From an uncultured beta proteobacterium (GTDB lineage: Bacteria; Pseudomonadota; Gammaproteobacteria; Burkholderiales; Burkholderiaceae_C): DNA of 64,000 bases. Made by a program: the position numbers and the translations under genes. Every line of letters starts with the position of its first letter. Position 1 is the first letter of the stretch. Below are positions 1 to 8,594 of this stretch, in pieces. A model generated the notes under the pieces. That model did no database searches. It saw nothing but the letters and a program-made list of their open reading frames with translations, and was not told the DNA's origin. The DNA is taken from positions 124,001 through 188,000 of the forward strand of contig CAILZB010000060.1 in assembly GCA_903838565.1 (NCBI GenBank). The letters run 5' to 3'.

Positions 1-293
1 ACTCCGAGCGCGGCCCCTTCGTGCTGGCGCTCGTGGGCGCAACCATCGTGGGCAGCATGGCCACGGTCTGGCACGGCGTGGTGAACGCGCCGCGTCCCGG
101 TGTGCTGCGTGAATGGCGCTACGACGATCAGGGCATCGCGCTGAACCAGGGTCAGGAAATGGGCCGCTTTCTGCTGGGCTCGACCGTGGTGCTGCTGTTC
201 CCCAAGGGCGCGCTGCAGTTCAATCCCTCGTGGGCCCCAGCCCACGCCGTGCGCCTCGGACAGGCCATGGGAACGGCACTTTCTTCTTCCTAA
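1..293 (+). CDS. psd: Phosphatidylserine decarboxylase proenzyme, C-terminal part (cut by window edge)
   Basis: This is the 3' end of a gene whose start lies outside the window; the reading frame begins at base 3. The segment GRFLLGSTVVLLFPKGAL contains the LGST site where bacterial Psd proenzymes self-cleave, turning the serine into the pyruvoyl prosthetic group of the small alpha subunit. The upstream VGATIVGSMATVWHG is also typical of the family. The enzyme makes phosphatidylethanolamine from phosphatidylserine at the inner membrane. The remaining sequence ends shortly after the alpha subunit, as expected for a complete C terminus. purT follows 18 bp downstream on the same strand. The assignment is firm from the cleavage motif; upstream neighbours cannot be seen. 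Confidence 0.93.
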   Translation, partial: SERGPFVLALVGATIVGSMATVWHGVVNAPRPGVLREWRYDDQGIALNQGQEMGRFLLGSTVVLLFPKGALQFNPSWAPAHAVRLGQAMGTALSSS

Positions 294-311
294 ACATTCA
301 ACCACACGACC

Positions 312-1553
312 ATGAAAACCATCGGTACCCCGCTCTCACCCCAGGCCACCAAAGTCATGCTGCTGGGCAGCGGCGAACTCGGCAAGGAAGTCCTGATCGC
401 GCTGCAGCGCCTGGGCGTGGAGACCATCGCCGTGGACCGCTACGAGAACGCGCCGGGGCAGCAGGTGGCGCACCATGCGCGCACCATCACCATGAGCGAC
501 CCGGCCCAGCTCAAGGCACTGATCGAGGCCGAAAGGCCGCACCTGGTGGTGCCCGAGATTGAGGCCATCGCCACGCCCATGCTGCAGGAGCTGGAGGCGG
601 CGGGCACGGTGCGCGTCATCCCCACGGCGCGCGCTGCACGCCTGACCATGGACCGCGAAGGCATACGCCGTCTCGCGGCTGAAACCCTGGGGCTGCCCAC
701 CAGTCCCTACCAATTCTGCGACTCGCTGGCCGAGTTGCAGGCCGCGATCGACGGAGGCATCGGCTACCCCTGCATCGTGAAGCCGGTGATGAGCAGTTCG
801 GGCAAGGGCCAGAGCAAGATCGACGGACCCACCGACGTGAAGAAGGCCTGGGACTACGCCATGGCCGGAGGCCGTGTCAGCCACGGTCGCGTGATCGTCG
901 AAGGCTTCATCGCCTTCGATTACGAAATCACCCTGCTCACGGTGCGCGCCATCGGCGCCGACGGCCTGGTGGAGACGCATTTCTGCGAGCCCATTGGCCA
1001 CGTGCAGGTCAATGGCGACTACGTTGAATCCTGGCAGCCGCAGCCCATGCACACCGTGGCGCTGGAGCGCTCGCAGCACATCGCCAAGGCCGTGACCGAC
1101 AACCTGGGCCAGGGCCTGAACGGCGACTCGACCCAGGGTCCGAGCGTGGGCCTGGGCCTGTTCGGCGTGGAGCTGTTCGTGCAGGGCGAGCAGGTCTGGT
1201 TCAGCGAGGTCAGCCCGCGCCCGCACGACACCGGCATGGTGACCATGACCACGCAGTGGCAGAACGAGTTCGAACTGCACGCCCGCGCGATCCTGGGCCT
1301 GCCGGTGAACACCGCGCTCAAGAGCCCCGGCGCCAGCGCCGTGATCTACGGCGGCGTGGAGGCCAAGGGCATCGTGTTCGACGGCGTGGCCGAGGCGCTG
1401 CGCGTGCCCAACACCGACATCCGCCTGTTCGGCAAACCCGAGAGCTTCGTCAAGCGCCGCATGGGCGTGGCGCTGGCGTTTGACGCCGACGTGGAAGTGG
1501 CGCGCGTCAACGCCAAGCTGGCGGCGTCCAAGGTCAAGCCCCGGGTCGCGTGA
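312..1553 (+). CDS. purT: Formate-dependent phosphoribosylglycinamide formyltransferase 2 (PurT)
   Basis: A 413-residue ATP-grasp enzyme that formylates glycinamide ribonucleotide with formate and ATP in purine synthesis, without folate. The N-terminal pre-ATP-grasp fold starts with [13 protein letters not shown] (residues about 15-27). The ATP-binding loop appears as [13 protein letters not shown] near residue 160, and the metal-binding part as [25 protein letters not shown] near residue 280. Length matches the E. coli enzyme (about 390) with a slightly longer start. ATG start follows the psd stop closely. The gene ends exactly where the opposite-strand acyltransferase ends (stop codons abut at 1553/1554), so the two are convergent with no spacer or visible terminator. 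Confidence 0.96.
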   Translation: MKTIGTPLSPQATKVMLLGSGELGKEVLIALQRLGVETIAVDRYENAPGQQVAHHARTITMSDPAQLKALIEAERPHLVVPEIEAIATPMLQELEAAGTVRVIPTARAARLTMDREGIRRLAAETLGLPTSPYQFCDSLAELQAAIDGGIGYPCIVKPVMSSSGKGQSKIDGPTDVKKAWDYAMAGGRVSHGRVIVEGFIAFDYEITLLTVRAIGADGLVETHFCEPIGHVQVNGDYVESWQPQPMHTVALERSQHIAKAVTDNLGQGLNGDSTQGPSVGLGLFGVELFVQGEQVWFSEVSPRPHDTGMVTMTTQWQNEFELHARAILGLPVNTALKSPGASAVIYGGVEAKGIVFDGVAEALRVPNTDIRLFGKPESFVKRRMGVALAFDADVEVARVNAKLAASKVKPRVA

Positions 1554-3152
1554 TCATTCGCCCCAAGGCAGCATCAGCGTGATCATCGCCAGCTTGGCGA
1601 ACTCGGGTTCGAAGGCGTCGATGATGGCCTGCGGATCGGGGCACAGCGTGCTGTCGGTGATGACGCCGAACTGCACGCCGCCGCCGTAGCTCAGGATCGA
1701 CACGCCCAGGCCGACCGAGCCCGACTGCGGCACCCAGAACAGGCTTTGCTCAAGGGTGGAGCCGCACAGCGTGAGCTTCTTGGCTGGTCCCGGGACATTG
1801 GTCATCACGGCCGTGGTCTTCTTCGAGAACAGGTTCAGCATCGCGTCTTGCGCCGGCTTGATCAGCAGGCCCGCGACCGCCAGCAGTCCAAAGGTCAAGA
1901 GGGGCTGCATCGAGCCCTTGAGTTCGGCCATGCGTCGGCGCACTTCGTACACGCGCTCCACCGGATTGGCCACGCCGATGGGCAGCACCAGCGGCGCCAG
2001 ACCGAAGCGGTTGCCAAGCTTGTAGGCCTGATCCATGGGCCGCAGGTTCACCGGCACCATGGCGCGAATCTCCTGATGCGCGACGTCGTCGCCCTTGGCC
2101 TTGAGGTATTCGCCGATGGCGCCCGCGACGCAGCTCAGCAGCACGTCGTTGATGGAGCAGTGCAGCGCCCGTCCCACGGCTTTGACCTCCTCCAGCGGGA
2201 TCGGCTGGCACCAGGCCACGCGCTTTTGCCTACCGGGCTGGCCCTTGAGCCGCGTCTTCGAATCGTCTGGCATGAGCGCCAGCGCGGCCAGGTCGCTCAC
2301 CACCTGATACGCCATTTTGGCCATGTCCATGGAGCCGCTCACACCCTTTTGCGGGTCACCGATCAGGCCCAGAGATTGGGCCGCGCCGTCACCGGCCATG
2401 TCCATGGCACGCACCGCCACGTCGGTCAGCGGTCGCAGCAGCGTGTCGGTGATCCAGTCCTCGGCGCCCTCCATGCCGGAGCGCTTGGCCTTCGGGCTTG
2501 CGCGCTCGGGCGGCGGCGCGCCGCCGTCCATCAGCGACATCACGACCGAGATGAGAGCGATGCCGTCGGCGATGCAATGGTGAATGCGCAGGATCATGGC
2601 GGAGCCACCCTGGTAATCCTCCACCAGATGGAACTGCCACAGCGGATGGGCGGCGTCCAGCGGCTGCATGGTCAGCTCGGCCAGGCGGTCCTGCAGCGCG
2701 ATCTGCTCCTGGCCCTTGGCCGTCTTGGGCAGTTTCTCGATCACGATGTGGCGGTCGATCTCGAATTCGGTGTGATCCACCCATGAGGCGCCGGCGGCAC
2801 CTTGCACCGTGCGCTGGGTGAAGCGCCGGTACTTCAGCAGCCGCTCACTCAAGCGTTCGCGCAGCGGATTGATCTTGATGCCGGGCTTGAGGATCCACAC
2901 GCCCACGATCATCATCAGATTCGATTCGGAGTCCATCCGCAGCCAGGCCGTGTCGACCTTGCTCATGCGCTCGCCACCCAGCCCCAGGGCGCCCGAAACC
3001 GCATCGGTCACGCCCTGCGGCATGGCGGCCGAGGCCTGCTGCACGCTGTTGCGCGCGGTTTTCCCGGCACGTCTCGCGACCGGTCCCACGCGGGCGGCAA
3101 GCTCGCGGCCGGCCTGGGAAACAACTTGCTGTGCCTGGATGCGGGTGACCAT
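1554..3152 (-). CDS. Wax ester synthase / diacylglycerol O-acyltransferase (WS/DGAT family)
   Basis: A 532-residue acyltransferase of the bifunctional WS/DGAT family, which joins acyl-CoA to fatty alcohols or diacylglycerol to make neutral storage lipid. The catalytic motif HHxxxDG is present as HHCIADGIA near residue 190. Other family features are the MSxxDxxWL-like start of the condensing domain (MSKVDTAWLRMDSE, residue about 63) and the late NVPGP motif (MTNVPGPAKKLTLCG, about residue 450). An unusual Ala/Arg-rich stretch of about 60 residues precedes the domain and may be an extension or a mis-chosen start; an internal ATG at MSKVD would give a more standard length. Its neighbour across the divergent promoter is an acyl-CoA-binding protein, which fits acyl-CoA supply. 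Confidence 0.92.
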   Translation of the reverse strand: MVTRIQAQQVVSQAGRELAARVGPVARRAGKTARNSVQQASAAMPQGVTDAVSGALGLGGERMSKVDTAWLRMDSESNLMMIVGVWILKPGIKINPLRERLSERLLKYRRFTQRTVQGAAGASWVDHTEFEIDRHIVIEKLPKTAKGQEQIALQDRLAELTMQPLDAAHPLWQFHLVEDYQGGSAMILRIHHCIADGIALISVVMSLMDGGAPPPERASPKAKRSGMEGAEDWITDTLLRPLTDVAVRAMDMAGDGAAQSLGLIGDPQKGVSGSMDMAKMAYQVVSDLAALALMPDDSKTRLKGQPGRQKRVAWCQPIPLEEVKAVGRALHCSINDVLLSCVAGAIGEYLKAKGDDVAHQEIRAMVPVNLRPMDQAYKLGNRFGLAPLVLPIGVANPVERVYEVRRRMAELKGSMQPLLTFGLLAVAGLLIKPAQDAMLNLFSKKTTAVMTNVPGPAKKLTLCGSTLEQSLFWVPQSGSVGLGVSILSYGGGVQFGVITDSTLCPDPQAIIDAFEPEFAKLAMITLMLPWGE

Positions 3153-3167
3153 AAAATTCCTCGGTTT

Positions 3168-3258
3168 TTGGGGTCAGCGCCCAAATTCGCCAGGCCTTCG
3201 ACCTGTGCCGGTCGGCCGCGGTGCGGTGCACCGCATCGAAATTGGTGTCTGACCCCAA
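3168..3258. repeat. Inverted repeat TTGGGGTCAG...CTGACCCCAA between divergent genes
   Basis: The arms 3168-3189 and 3237-3258 are inverted copies with about 18 of 22 positions matching, including TTGGGGTCAG opposite CTGACCCCAA. Between them is a perfect 14-bp palindrome TGCGGTGCACCGCA (3222-3235). Related GACCCCAATA sequences occur at about 18555 and 48816. This looks like a REP-type palindromic element; I cannot tell whether it terminates or regulates transcription here. Confidence 0.6.
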
Positions 3259-3269
3259 TAACCGCCATT

Positions 3270-3297
3270 TTGCAGGCAAGCCATCGCTTACGATAAT
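3270..3297 (+). promoter_or_regulatory. Candidate sigma-70 promoter for the acyl-CoA-binding protein gene
   Basis: TTGCAG (3270-3275) and GATAAT (3292-3297) are separated by 16 bp. They sit about 30 bp upstream of the ATG at 3328, and an AGGAG ribosome-binding site follows at about 3317. The match is by eye only. Confidence 0.45.
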
Positions 3298-3327
3298 GGG
3301 CACATACCCCAACCCCAGGAGAATTCC

Positions 3328-3582
3328 ATGGCCGACCTGAAAACGAAATTCGAAGCTGCCGCAGCCCAATCCAAAACGCTGAGCGAGCGTCCGGACAACG
3401 CCACGCTGCTCAAGCTCTACGCGCTCTACAAGCAGGGCAGCGCAGGCGACAACGGCGAGAAGAAACCCGGTTTCAGCGACATGGTGGGGCGCGCCAAATG
3501 GGACGCCTGGAACGGCCTCAAGGGCACGCACAGCGCCGAGGCGATGCAGCAGTACATCGATCTGGTCGAGTCGCTCAGCTGA
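3328..3582 (+). CDS. Acyl-CoA-binding protein (ACBP)
   Basis: An 84-residue soluble four-helix protein that binds medium- and long-chain acyl-CoA. The family signature runs from LLKLYALYKQGSAGD through KPGFSDMVGRAKWDAWNGLKG, including the conserved Tyr, Lys and Trp residues that hold the CoA. Length equals the usual 85-90. An AGGAG ribosome-binding site precedes the ATG. ACBP is common in eukaryotes and scattered in bacteria. Here it is divergent from a wax ester/DGAT synthase and is followed by a CoA-transferase on the other strand, so it probably buffers or delivers acyl-CoA for lipid storage or turnover. Confidence 0.95.
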   Translation: MADLKTKFEAAAAQSKTLSERPDNATLLKLYALYKQGSAGDNGEKKPGFSDMVGRAKWDAWNGLKGTHSAEAMQQYIDLVESLS

Positions 3583-3597
3583 GCTGTCAAGCTCCGA

Positions 3598-4821
3598 TCA
3601 GCCCGCCACGCCGCGGGCGTGCAGCTGGGCGATCTGCTCTTGCGACAAACCCACTTCGCGCAGCACCGCGTCGGTGTCCTGCCCCAACGTGGGCGCATCG
3701 CGGCGGTGGCTGGCAGGTGTGAGGCTGAGCTTGGGAACAAAACCAGGCACTGCCATGGTGCTGCCGTGGCTCATCGTCACCTGCTGCAGCATGCCGCGCG
3801 CGGCGTAGTGCGGATCCGCGGCGATGTCGGCCACCGTGTAAATTTTCCCCGCGGGAACGCTGGCACGCTCCAGCGCCTGCAGCACTTCCTGCACCGTCAG
3901 CGTTTGCGTCCATTGACCAATGGCCGCATCGAGTTCCTGCACCCGCGCCACGCGACCGGCGTTGTCCGCCAGCGCGGGATCCTCTGCCAGGTCGGAACGG
4001 CCTATGCACTGCATCAAGCGCTTGAAGATGCTGTCGCCATTGCCCGCGATCAGCGCGTAGCCGCCGTCGGCGCACAGGTAGGCATTGGTGGGCGCAATGC
4101 CGGGCAAAGCCGAACCAGCGGGGCCGCGCACGGCACCGAAGGCGCTGTACTCGGGCAGCAGGCTCTCCATGCAGTTGAACACCGCTTCGTACAGCGCCAC
4201 GTCGATCACCTGGCCCCGGCCCTTGGGTGCTTCTGAGCTCACGCTGGCGTGCCGGTGCTGCAGCGCCAGCAGGATGCCGATCACGCCGTGCAGCGCCGCC
4301 AGCGTGTCGCCAATGCTCACGCCCACGCGCACCGGCACGCGGCCCGGTTCGCCGGTGAGGTGGCGCATGCCGCCCATGGCTTCGGCCACCACGCCAAAGC
4401 CGGGGCGATCGCGGTAGGGCCCGGTCTGGCCATAGCCACTGATGCGCAGCATGATGAGGCCCGGGTTCAGCGCCGCCAGCGCGTCCGGGCCCAGGCCCCA
4501 GCCCTCCATCGCACCGGGGCGAAAGTTCTCTATCAGCACGTCCGCTTCGGCCACAAGCTGCCGCACGATCTGCTGCGCCTCGGGCTGTTTCAAGTCGAGC
4601 GCGAGCGAGCGCTTGTTGCGTGACTGCACCTGCCACCAGACCGAAGTGCCATCCTTGATCAGGCGCCATTGGCGCAGCGGGTCGCCGCCGCCAGGCGCCT
4701 CGATCTTGATGACCTCGGCACCAAAGTCGGCCAGGGTCTTGGCGGCGAAGGGGCCGGCGATGAGCTGGCCCAGTTCGATCACCTTGAGTCCGGCCAGAGG
4801 CCCGGAAGAAGGTGCGTTCAT
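3598..4821 (-). CDS. Family III CoA-transferase (CaiB/BaiF type)
   Basis: A 407-residue CoA-transferase of the CaiB/BaiF family, which moves CoA between carboxylic acids through a covalent Asp intermediate. Family features visible are LKVIELGQLIAGPFAAKTLADFGAEVIKIE at the N terminus, RNKRSLALDLK, ADVLIENFRPG, and the catalytic-Asp region GQVIDVALYEAVF (about residue 205). Length is typical. The substrate cannot be named from sequence; formyl-CoA, succinyl-CoA and carnitine enzymes share these motifs. The start overlaps the stop of the upstream PHA-system gene by 4 bp (4818-4821), so the two are translationally coupled. Confidence 0.93.
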   Translation of the reverse strand: MNAPSSGPLAGLKVIELGQLIAGPFAAKTLADFGAEVIKIEAPGGGDPLRQWRLIKDGTSVWWQVQSRNKRSLALDLKQPEAQQIVRQLVAEADVLIENFRPGAMEGWGLGPDALAALNPGLIMLRISGYGQTGPYRDRPGFGVVAEAMGGMRHLTGEPGRVPVRVGVSIGDTLAALHGVIGILLALQHRHASVSSEAPKGRGQVIDVALYEAVFNCMESLLPEYSAFGAVRGPAGSALPGIAPTNAYLCADGGYALIAGNGDSIFKRLMQCIGRSDLAEDPALADNAGRVARVQELDAAIGQWTQTLTVQEVLQALERASVPAGKIYTVADIAADPHYAARGMLQQVTMSHGSTMAVPGFVPKLSLTPASHRRDAPTLGQDTDAVLREVGLSQEQIAQLHARGVAG

Positions 4822-5141
4822 TTCTTCTTCGTCTTCACCTTGGATGCCGGCTTTTCAGCCAGCAGGTCGTCCAGGTTCTTCACGATTTCGCCCTCGATGC
4901 GGTCCTTGAAGGCGCCCAGCAGGAAGCCCAGTTTGGCGTCGAGCTCGAAATGTTCGTGCGTGACCTTGAGCGTGCCGTTGACGCCAGAGCGCGTGAAGGA
5001 GACCTCGTCCACCGTCACACCCTCTTCGTAGGTGCACACCATGTCGAACTCCTCTTCCACCTGTTCGGCCCAGCGAAAGGCGATTTTTCTGGCCTTGGGC
5101 AGGCCCAGGCCGTGCTTGCGTTGAATCTGGATATCAGCCAC
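4818..5141 (-). CDS. Polyhydroxyalkanoic acid system family protein
   Basis: A 107-residue protein of the small family (TIGR02610/PF09650) found in PHA-producing proteobacteria and thought to act at PHA granules. The order is MADIQIQRKHGLGLPKARKIA, a middle beta-rich part with acidic residues, and a Lys-rich tail (KPASKVKTKKK). Translation starts at GTG; this start overlaps the end of the upstream aminopeptidase gene by 8 bp. The stop overlaps the following CoA-transferase start by 4 bp. Coupling of all three genes suggests one transcript. Exact function in the family is unproven. Confidence 0.85.
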   Translation of the reverse strand: MADIQIQRKHGLGLPKARKIAFRWAEQVEEEFDMVCTYEEGVTVDEVSFTRSGVNGTLKVTHEHFELDAKLGFLLGAFKDRIEGEIVKNLDDLLAEKPASKVKTKKK

Positions 5142-6234
5142 GTGGGACCTCCGGTGCGGTGAGTTGTTTCAGGGTTTGGGTGCGCTCTTCCTTGGGCAGG
5201 CGCGCGAGCCGGCGCACCGCATCATAAAACCTGGGCCAATCCTGGCCGCTGGCCGTGAACAGCGCCTCAAAGCCGGGGACAAGCTCGTCATACGCGGCGA
5301 TCGCGCCAAAGGAGGCATTGTTGGCCCTGGCCACCCAGGCGTCGTAGCCCGCGTAGCCGCCCCAGCTGGCCTTGAGTTGCGCGTAGCGTTCGCGAAATTC
5401 CTGCATCGCGCGCTGCTTGCGTTCGGACCTCTGCGCAAGGTCGGCCTCAAGGGCCGCAGCGCCGGAATACACCGTTTCCAGCGCCCGGCGCGTGGCGCGG
5501 GTGAGCGCGCGAAACTGCTGGCGGCGGGCATCCAGTTCAGCGTATTCCTGCTGCGCCTGGAGCGAGCCCTGGGCCGCGAGCCAGCGCTGCGCGCCCAGGC
5601 GCTCCACGGCCGTGGCGAAGGATTCGTTGAACACGGTGTCGTCCTGGACGTACAGCAGTTGATGCGCCAGCTCGTGAAAGATCATGCGCGCGAGTTCGCC
5701 CTCGGGATGACGAATGAAGGTATTGAGCAAGGGGTCGCCGCCGGCCCAGTTCATCCAGCCCAGCGTGGAGTAGGCCGGCACGCCGTACACGCTCGTCTCC
5801 AGATCTTGCGTCTGCAGGCGTCGAGATTCAGCCTGTGCCTGCTTCTCCTCGAAATACCCCTTGTAGCCAATGCAGCCGGCGACCGGAAAACACCAGGTCT
5901 TGAGCGTGAGCGAAAAGGCGGGCGCTGCCACCACGTTCCAGACCACGGCGCTGCGCTGCAGGTCGGCGTAGCTGGTGTAGCTGGCGTTGTCCGGCAGGCC
6001 CAGGTCCGACACCGAAAACGAGCGCATGCGCTGCGCCAATTGCAGGCGTTGCCGCAGCGCCGCAGGCGTGTGCTCGTCGCTCAGCCATTGCTCCACCGGC
6101 CTGGCGGCCCGCAGCACCTGCAGGTGGCCCTGAAGGGTCCGCAGCAGGTAGCCGGTGTCGGCGCATCCGCCCAGCGCACACAGAGCAATTGCGCTCAGGC
6201 ACCAGCGTCTGAAGGGATGAATGCGCAGCGTCAT
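5134..6234 (-). CDS. Predicted aminopeptidase lipoprotein (COG4324 / PF10023)
   Basis: A 366-residue predicted zinc metallopeptidase. The start at 6234 is chosen because it gives a clean lipoprotein signal: basic n-region, hydrophobic core and lipobox LGGC (MTLRIHPFRRWCLSAIALCA then LGGC). A longer reading frame upstream has no such signal. The active-site motif HExxH appears as FHELAHQLLY, with the downstream glutamate in NESFATAVE, matching gluzincin-type peptidases of this family. The C-terminal half is helical and charged. The family is annotated as predicted aminopeptidase without a demonstrated substrate. It is divergent from ilvE, with about 125 bp between them. Confidence 0.85.
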   Translation of the reverse strand: MTLRIHPFRRWCLSAIALCALGGCADTGYLLRTLQGHLQVLRAARPVEQWLSDEHTPAALRQRLQLAQRMRSFSVSDLGLPDNASYTSYADLQRSAVVWNVVAAPAFSLTLKTWCFPVAGCIGYKGYFEEKQAQAESRRLQTQDLETSVYGVPAYSTLGWMNWAGGDPLLNTFIRHPEGELARMIFHELAHQLLYVQDDTVFNESFATAVERLGAQRWLAAQGSLQAQQEYAELDARRQQFRALTRATRRALETVYSGAAALEADLAQRSERKQRAMQEFRERYAQLKASWGGYAGYDAWVARANNASFGAIAAYDELVPGFEALFTASGQDWPRFYDAVRRLARLPKEERTQTLKQLTAPEVPRG

Positions 6235-6316
6235 GGGAGCGCAAAGTTTAAGCTGTCGGTTGAGGTCGCGGCGGCGCTCGTAAAATCGACCTTTCGGCTG
6301 CACGCAGCCCCACCAG

Positions 6317-6338
6317 CCCCTCTGGCGCATGAGAGGGG
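6317..6338 (+). promoter_or_regulatory. Hairpin in the ilvE leader
   Basis: CCCCTCT (6317-6323) and AGAGGGG (6332-6338) form a perfect 7-bp stem with an 8-base loop. It lies 21 bp before the ilvE ATG, so it could fold in the 5' leader and affect translation. There is no T-run after it, so it is not a standard terminator. Confidence 0.35.
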
Positions 6339-6359
6339 ATATGACCTCAAGGAAACACG

Positions 6360-7298
6360 ATGAGCATTTCACCTCCCTCAATGTCCGACCGCGACGGCAA
6401 GATCTGGATGGACGGCCAGATGGTCGAGTGGCGCGACGCCAAGATCCATGTGCTGACGCACACGCTGCACTATGGCTGTGGCGCCTTTGAAGGCGTGCGC
6501 GCCTACAACACCGTCAACGGCACGGCCATCTTCCGGCTGGAGGAGCACACCGAGCGTCTGTTCAACAGCGCCAAGATCCTGCGCATGAAGCTGCCGTTCA
6601 CCAAGGAAGAGGTGAACGAGGCGCAAAAGGCCGTGGTGCGCGAGAACAAGCTCGAATCCTGCTACCTGCGCCCGCTCACATGGATCGGCGACAAGAAGCT
6701 GGGCGTGTCACCCAAGGGCAACACCATCCATCTGATGGTCGCAGCCTGGCCCTGGGGCGCGTACCTGGGCGAAGAAGGCATGCAGCGCGGCATCCGCGTG
6801 AAGATCTCCAGCTACACGCGCCATCACGTCAACATCACCATGACGCAGGCCAAGGCGGTGAGCAACTACACCAACTCGATCCTGGCGAACATGGAAGTCA
6901 CCGACGAAGGCTACGACGAAGCCATGCTGCTGGACTCGTCGGGCTTTGTCTCCGAAGGCGCAGGCGAGAACGTGTTCGTGGTGAAGAACGGCGTGGTCTA
7001 TACCCCCGACTTGTCCGCGGGCGCGCTCAACGGCATCACGCGCAACACCGTGCTGCACATCTGCAAGGACCTGGGGCTGGAAGTGGTGCAAAAGCGCATC
7101 ACGCGCGACGAGGTCTACATCTGCGACGAGGCCTTCTTCACCGGCACCGCGGCCGAGGTGACACCGATTCGCGAACTCGACCGGATCGAACTGGGCAGCG
7201 GGTCGCGCGGCCCCATCACCGAGAAAATTCAGAGCGCGTTCTTTGACATCGTCAACGGCCGCAATCCCAAATACGCTCACTGGCTTACCAAGGTTTAA
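6360..7298 (+). CDS. ilvE: Branched-chain amino acid aminotransferase
   Basis: A 312-residue fold-type IV PLP enzyme that interconverts valine, leucine or isoleucine and their 2-oxo acids with glutamate/2-oxoglutarate. Visible family elements are KIHVLTHTLHYGCGAFEGVRAY near the N terminus, the PLP-lysine region TQAKAVSNYTNSILA (about residue 160-175), EGAGENVFVV (about 200) and ITRNTVL followed by FFTGTAAEVTPI near the C terminus. Length agrees with E. coli IlvE (309). It heads a tight run: the zinc-finger gene starts 3 bp after the stop and the heptosyltransferase overlaps that in turn. Confidence 0.96.
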   Translation: MSISPPSMSDRDGKIWMDGQMVEWRDAKIHVLTHTLHYGCGAFEGVRAYNTVNGTAIFRLEEHTERLFNSAKILRMKLPFTKEEVNEAQKAVVRENKLESCYLRPLTWIGDKKLGVSPKGNTIHLMVAAWPWGAYLGEEGMQRGIRVKISSYTRHHVNITMTQAKAVSNYTNSILANMEVTDEGYDEAMLLDSSGFVSEGAGENVFVVKNGVVYTPDLSAGALNGITRNTVLHICKDLGLEVVQKRITRDEVYICDEAFFTGTAAEVTPIRELDRIELGSGSRGPITEKIQSAFFDIVNGRNPKYAHWLTKV

Positions 7299-7301
7299 CC
7301 C

Positions 7302-7508
7302 ATGAAAAACTCCACTATCGAACTGCTGGCCAAAGACCTCAACGTCCAGGGCGGCGTGTACTGCCCCAGCGCCCAGGCCGACATGAAGCTGTGGAACAGC
7401 CACCCCAAGGTGTACCTGGACGTGGCCCATACCGGCGAGGCCAAGTGCCCCTATTGCGGCACGGTGTACAAGCTCAAGGACGGCGAACATTTCGGTGGCC
7501 ATCACTAA
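7302..7508 (+). CDS. Small zinc-finger domain protein (zf-CHCC type)
   Basis: A 68-residue protein with C..H...CPYCGTVY spacing, the pattern of the zf-CHCC/YjdM-unrelated family whose eukaryotic homologue is the NDUFS6 subunit of complex I. The conserved YCPS..H.KVYLDV..tGeakCPYCGT layout is clear. In proteobacteria it almost always follows ilvE and precedes a heptosyltransferase, as here, but its role is not established. It is probably a metal-binding accessory protein. Its last 14 bp overlap the next gene in another frame. Confidence 0.88.
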   Translation: MKNSTIELLAKDLNVQGGVYCPSAQADMKLWNSHPKVYLDVAHTGEAKCPYCGTVYKLKDGEHFGGHH

Positions 7509-8514
7509 CTCGCTCGTCGTCGCGCCGCAGTGGATCGGCGACGCGGTGATGACCGAGCCACTGCTGCGCCGACTGCAGGCGCGCGGCGAGCGGCTCACCG
7601 TGGGCGCCCTGCCCTGGGTGGCGCCGGTGTACCGCGCCATGCCGCAGGTCGCCGAGGTGATCGAATTTCCCTTTGCCCACGGCGGCCTGCAGTTCAAGGC
7701 CAGGAGGGCGCTCGCGGCCCAGTTGCAGGGCCGGTTCGACACCGCCTATGTGCTGCCCAATTCCCTGAAGAGTGCGCTGCTGCCGCTGCTCGCGGGCATT
7801 CCTAAGCGCGTGGGCTATCTGGGCGAGGCGCGCATCGGGCTGCTGACGCACCGACTGAAGAATCCCCCCAAGGACCGGCGCCCACCCATGGTCGCCTTCT
7901 ATTCGGCACTCAGCGGCGACACCGACGTGCTGTCGGACCGGCCGCAGTTGCAGTTGCCGGCCGAGCGCATCGCGGCCACGCTGCAAATACTGGGCCTGGA
8001 CGGAATCGCCTACACGGTATTTGCGCCCGGCGCCGAGTTCGGCCCCGCCAAGCGCTGGCCGACAGCGCACTACGCCGAACTGGCGCAGCGACTTGAGCGG
8101 CGCGTCGTGTTGCTGGGGTCGGGCAAGGAAGCCGCGCTGTGCGAAGAGATTGCGGCAGTGGCCAACGTGGAACGCGCCGGCCACTGCCTGAATCTGGCCG
8201 GAAAGACCTCGCTCGACCAGGCCCTGTGCCTGATCGCCGCGGCCGCCAACATGGTGAGCAACGACTCGGGGCTGATGCACGTGGCGGCCAGCCTGGGCGT
8301 GGCGCAGGTCGCGATCTTCGGCTCCTCCAGCCCGCTGCATACGCCACCGCTGAACGACAAGGCGCAGGTGCTGTGGCTCAAGAACGACGACCGGTACCAA
8401 CCGCCGCTGGACTGCGCGCCCTGCTTCGAAAGGGCTTGCCCGCTGCCCGCGGGTCCGCTCCATCTGCGTTGCCTGAATGACATCACCGCCGCACGGGTGT
8501 TGATGTACCTGTAG
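7495..8514 (+). CDS. waaF: ADP-heptose:LPS heptosyltransferase II (WaaF-like)
   Basis: A 339-residue GT9 glycosyltransferase that adds the second L-glycero-D-manno-heptose to the LPS inner core on the cytoplasmic side of the inner membrane. The start APQWIGDAVMTEPLLRRL resembles WaaF (PxWIGDxVMxxPLL). The nucleotide-sugar site motif is NMVSNDSGLMHVAASLG (about residue 250), and the C terminus is Cys-rich as in WaaF. Start is GTG at 7495, overlapping the zinc-finger gene by 14 bp. This start is supported by homology-like alignment from its first residues. Confidence 0.93.
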   Translation: MAITNSLVVAPQWIGDAVMTEPLLRRLQARGERLTVGALPWVAPVYRAMPQVAEVIEFPFAHGGLQFKARRALAAQLQGRFDTAYVLPNSLKSALLPLLAGIPKRVGYLGEARIGLLTHRLKNPPKDRRPPMVAFYSALSGDTDVLSDRPQLQLPAERIAATLQILGLDGIAYTVFAPGAEFGPAKRWPTAHYAELAQRLERRVVLLGSGKEAALCEEIAAVANVERAGHCLNLAGKTSLDQALCLIAAAANMVSNDSGLMHVAASLGVAQVAIFGSSSPLHTPPLNDKAQVLWLKNDDRYQPPLDCAPCFERACPLPAGPLHLRCLNDITAARVLMYL

Positions 8515-8594
8515 CCTGGCCTCGCAAGGTCTAGGGGAAACCCGCTGGTGACGCCAGCGTGCTCCGCGCTTAATGGTCGGCCAAGGAGTTGTCC

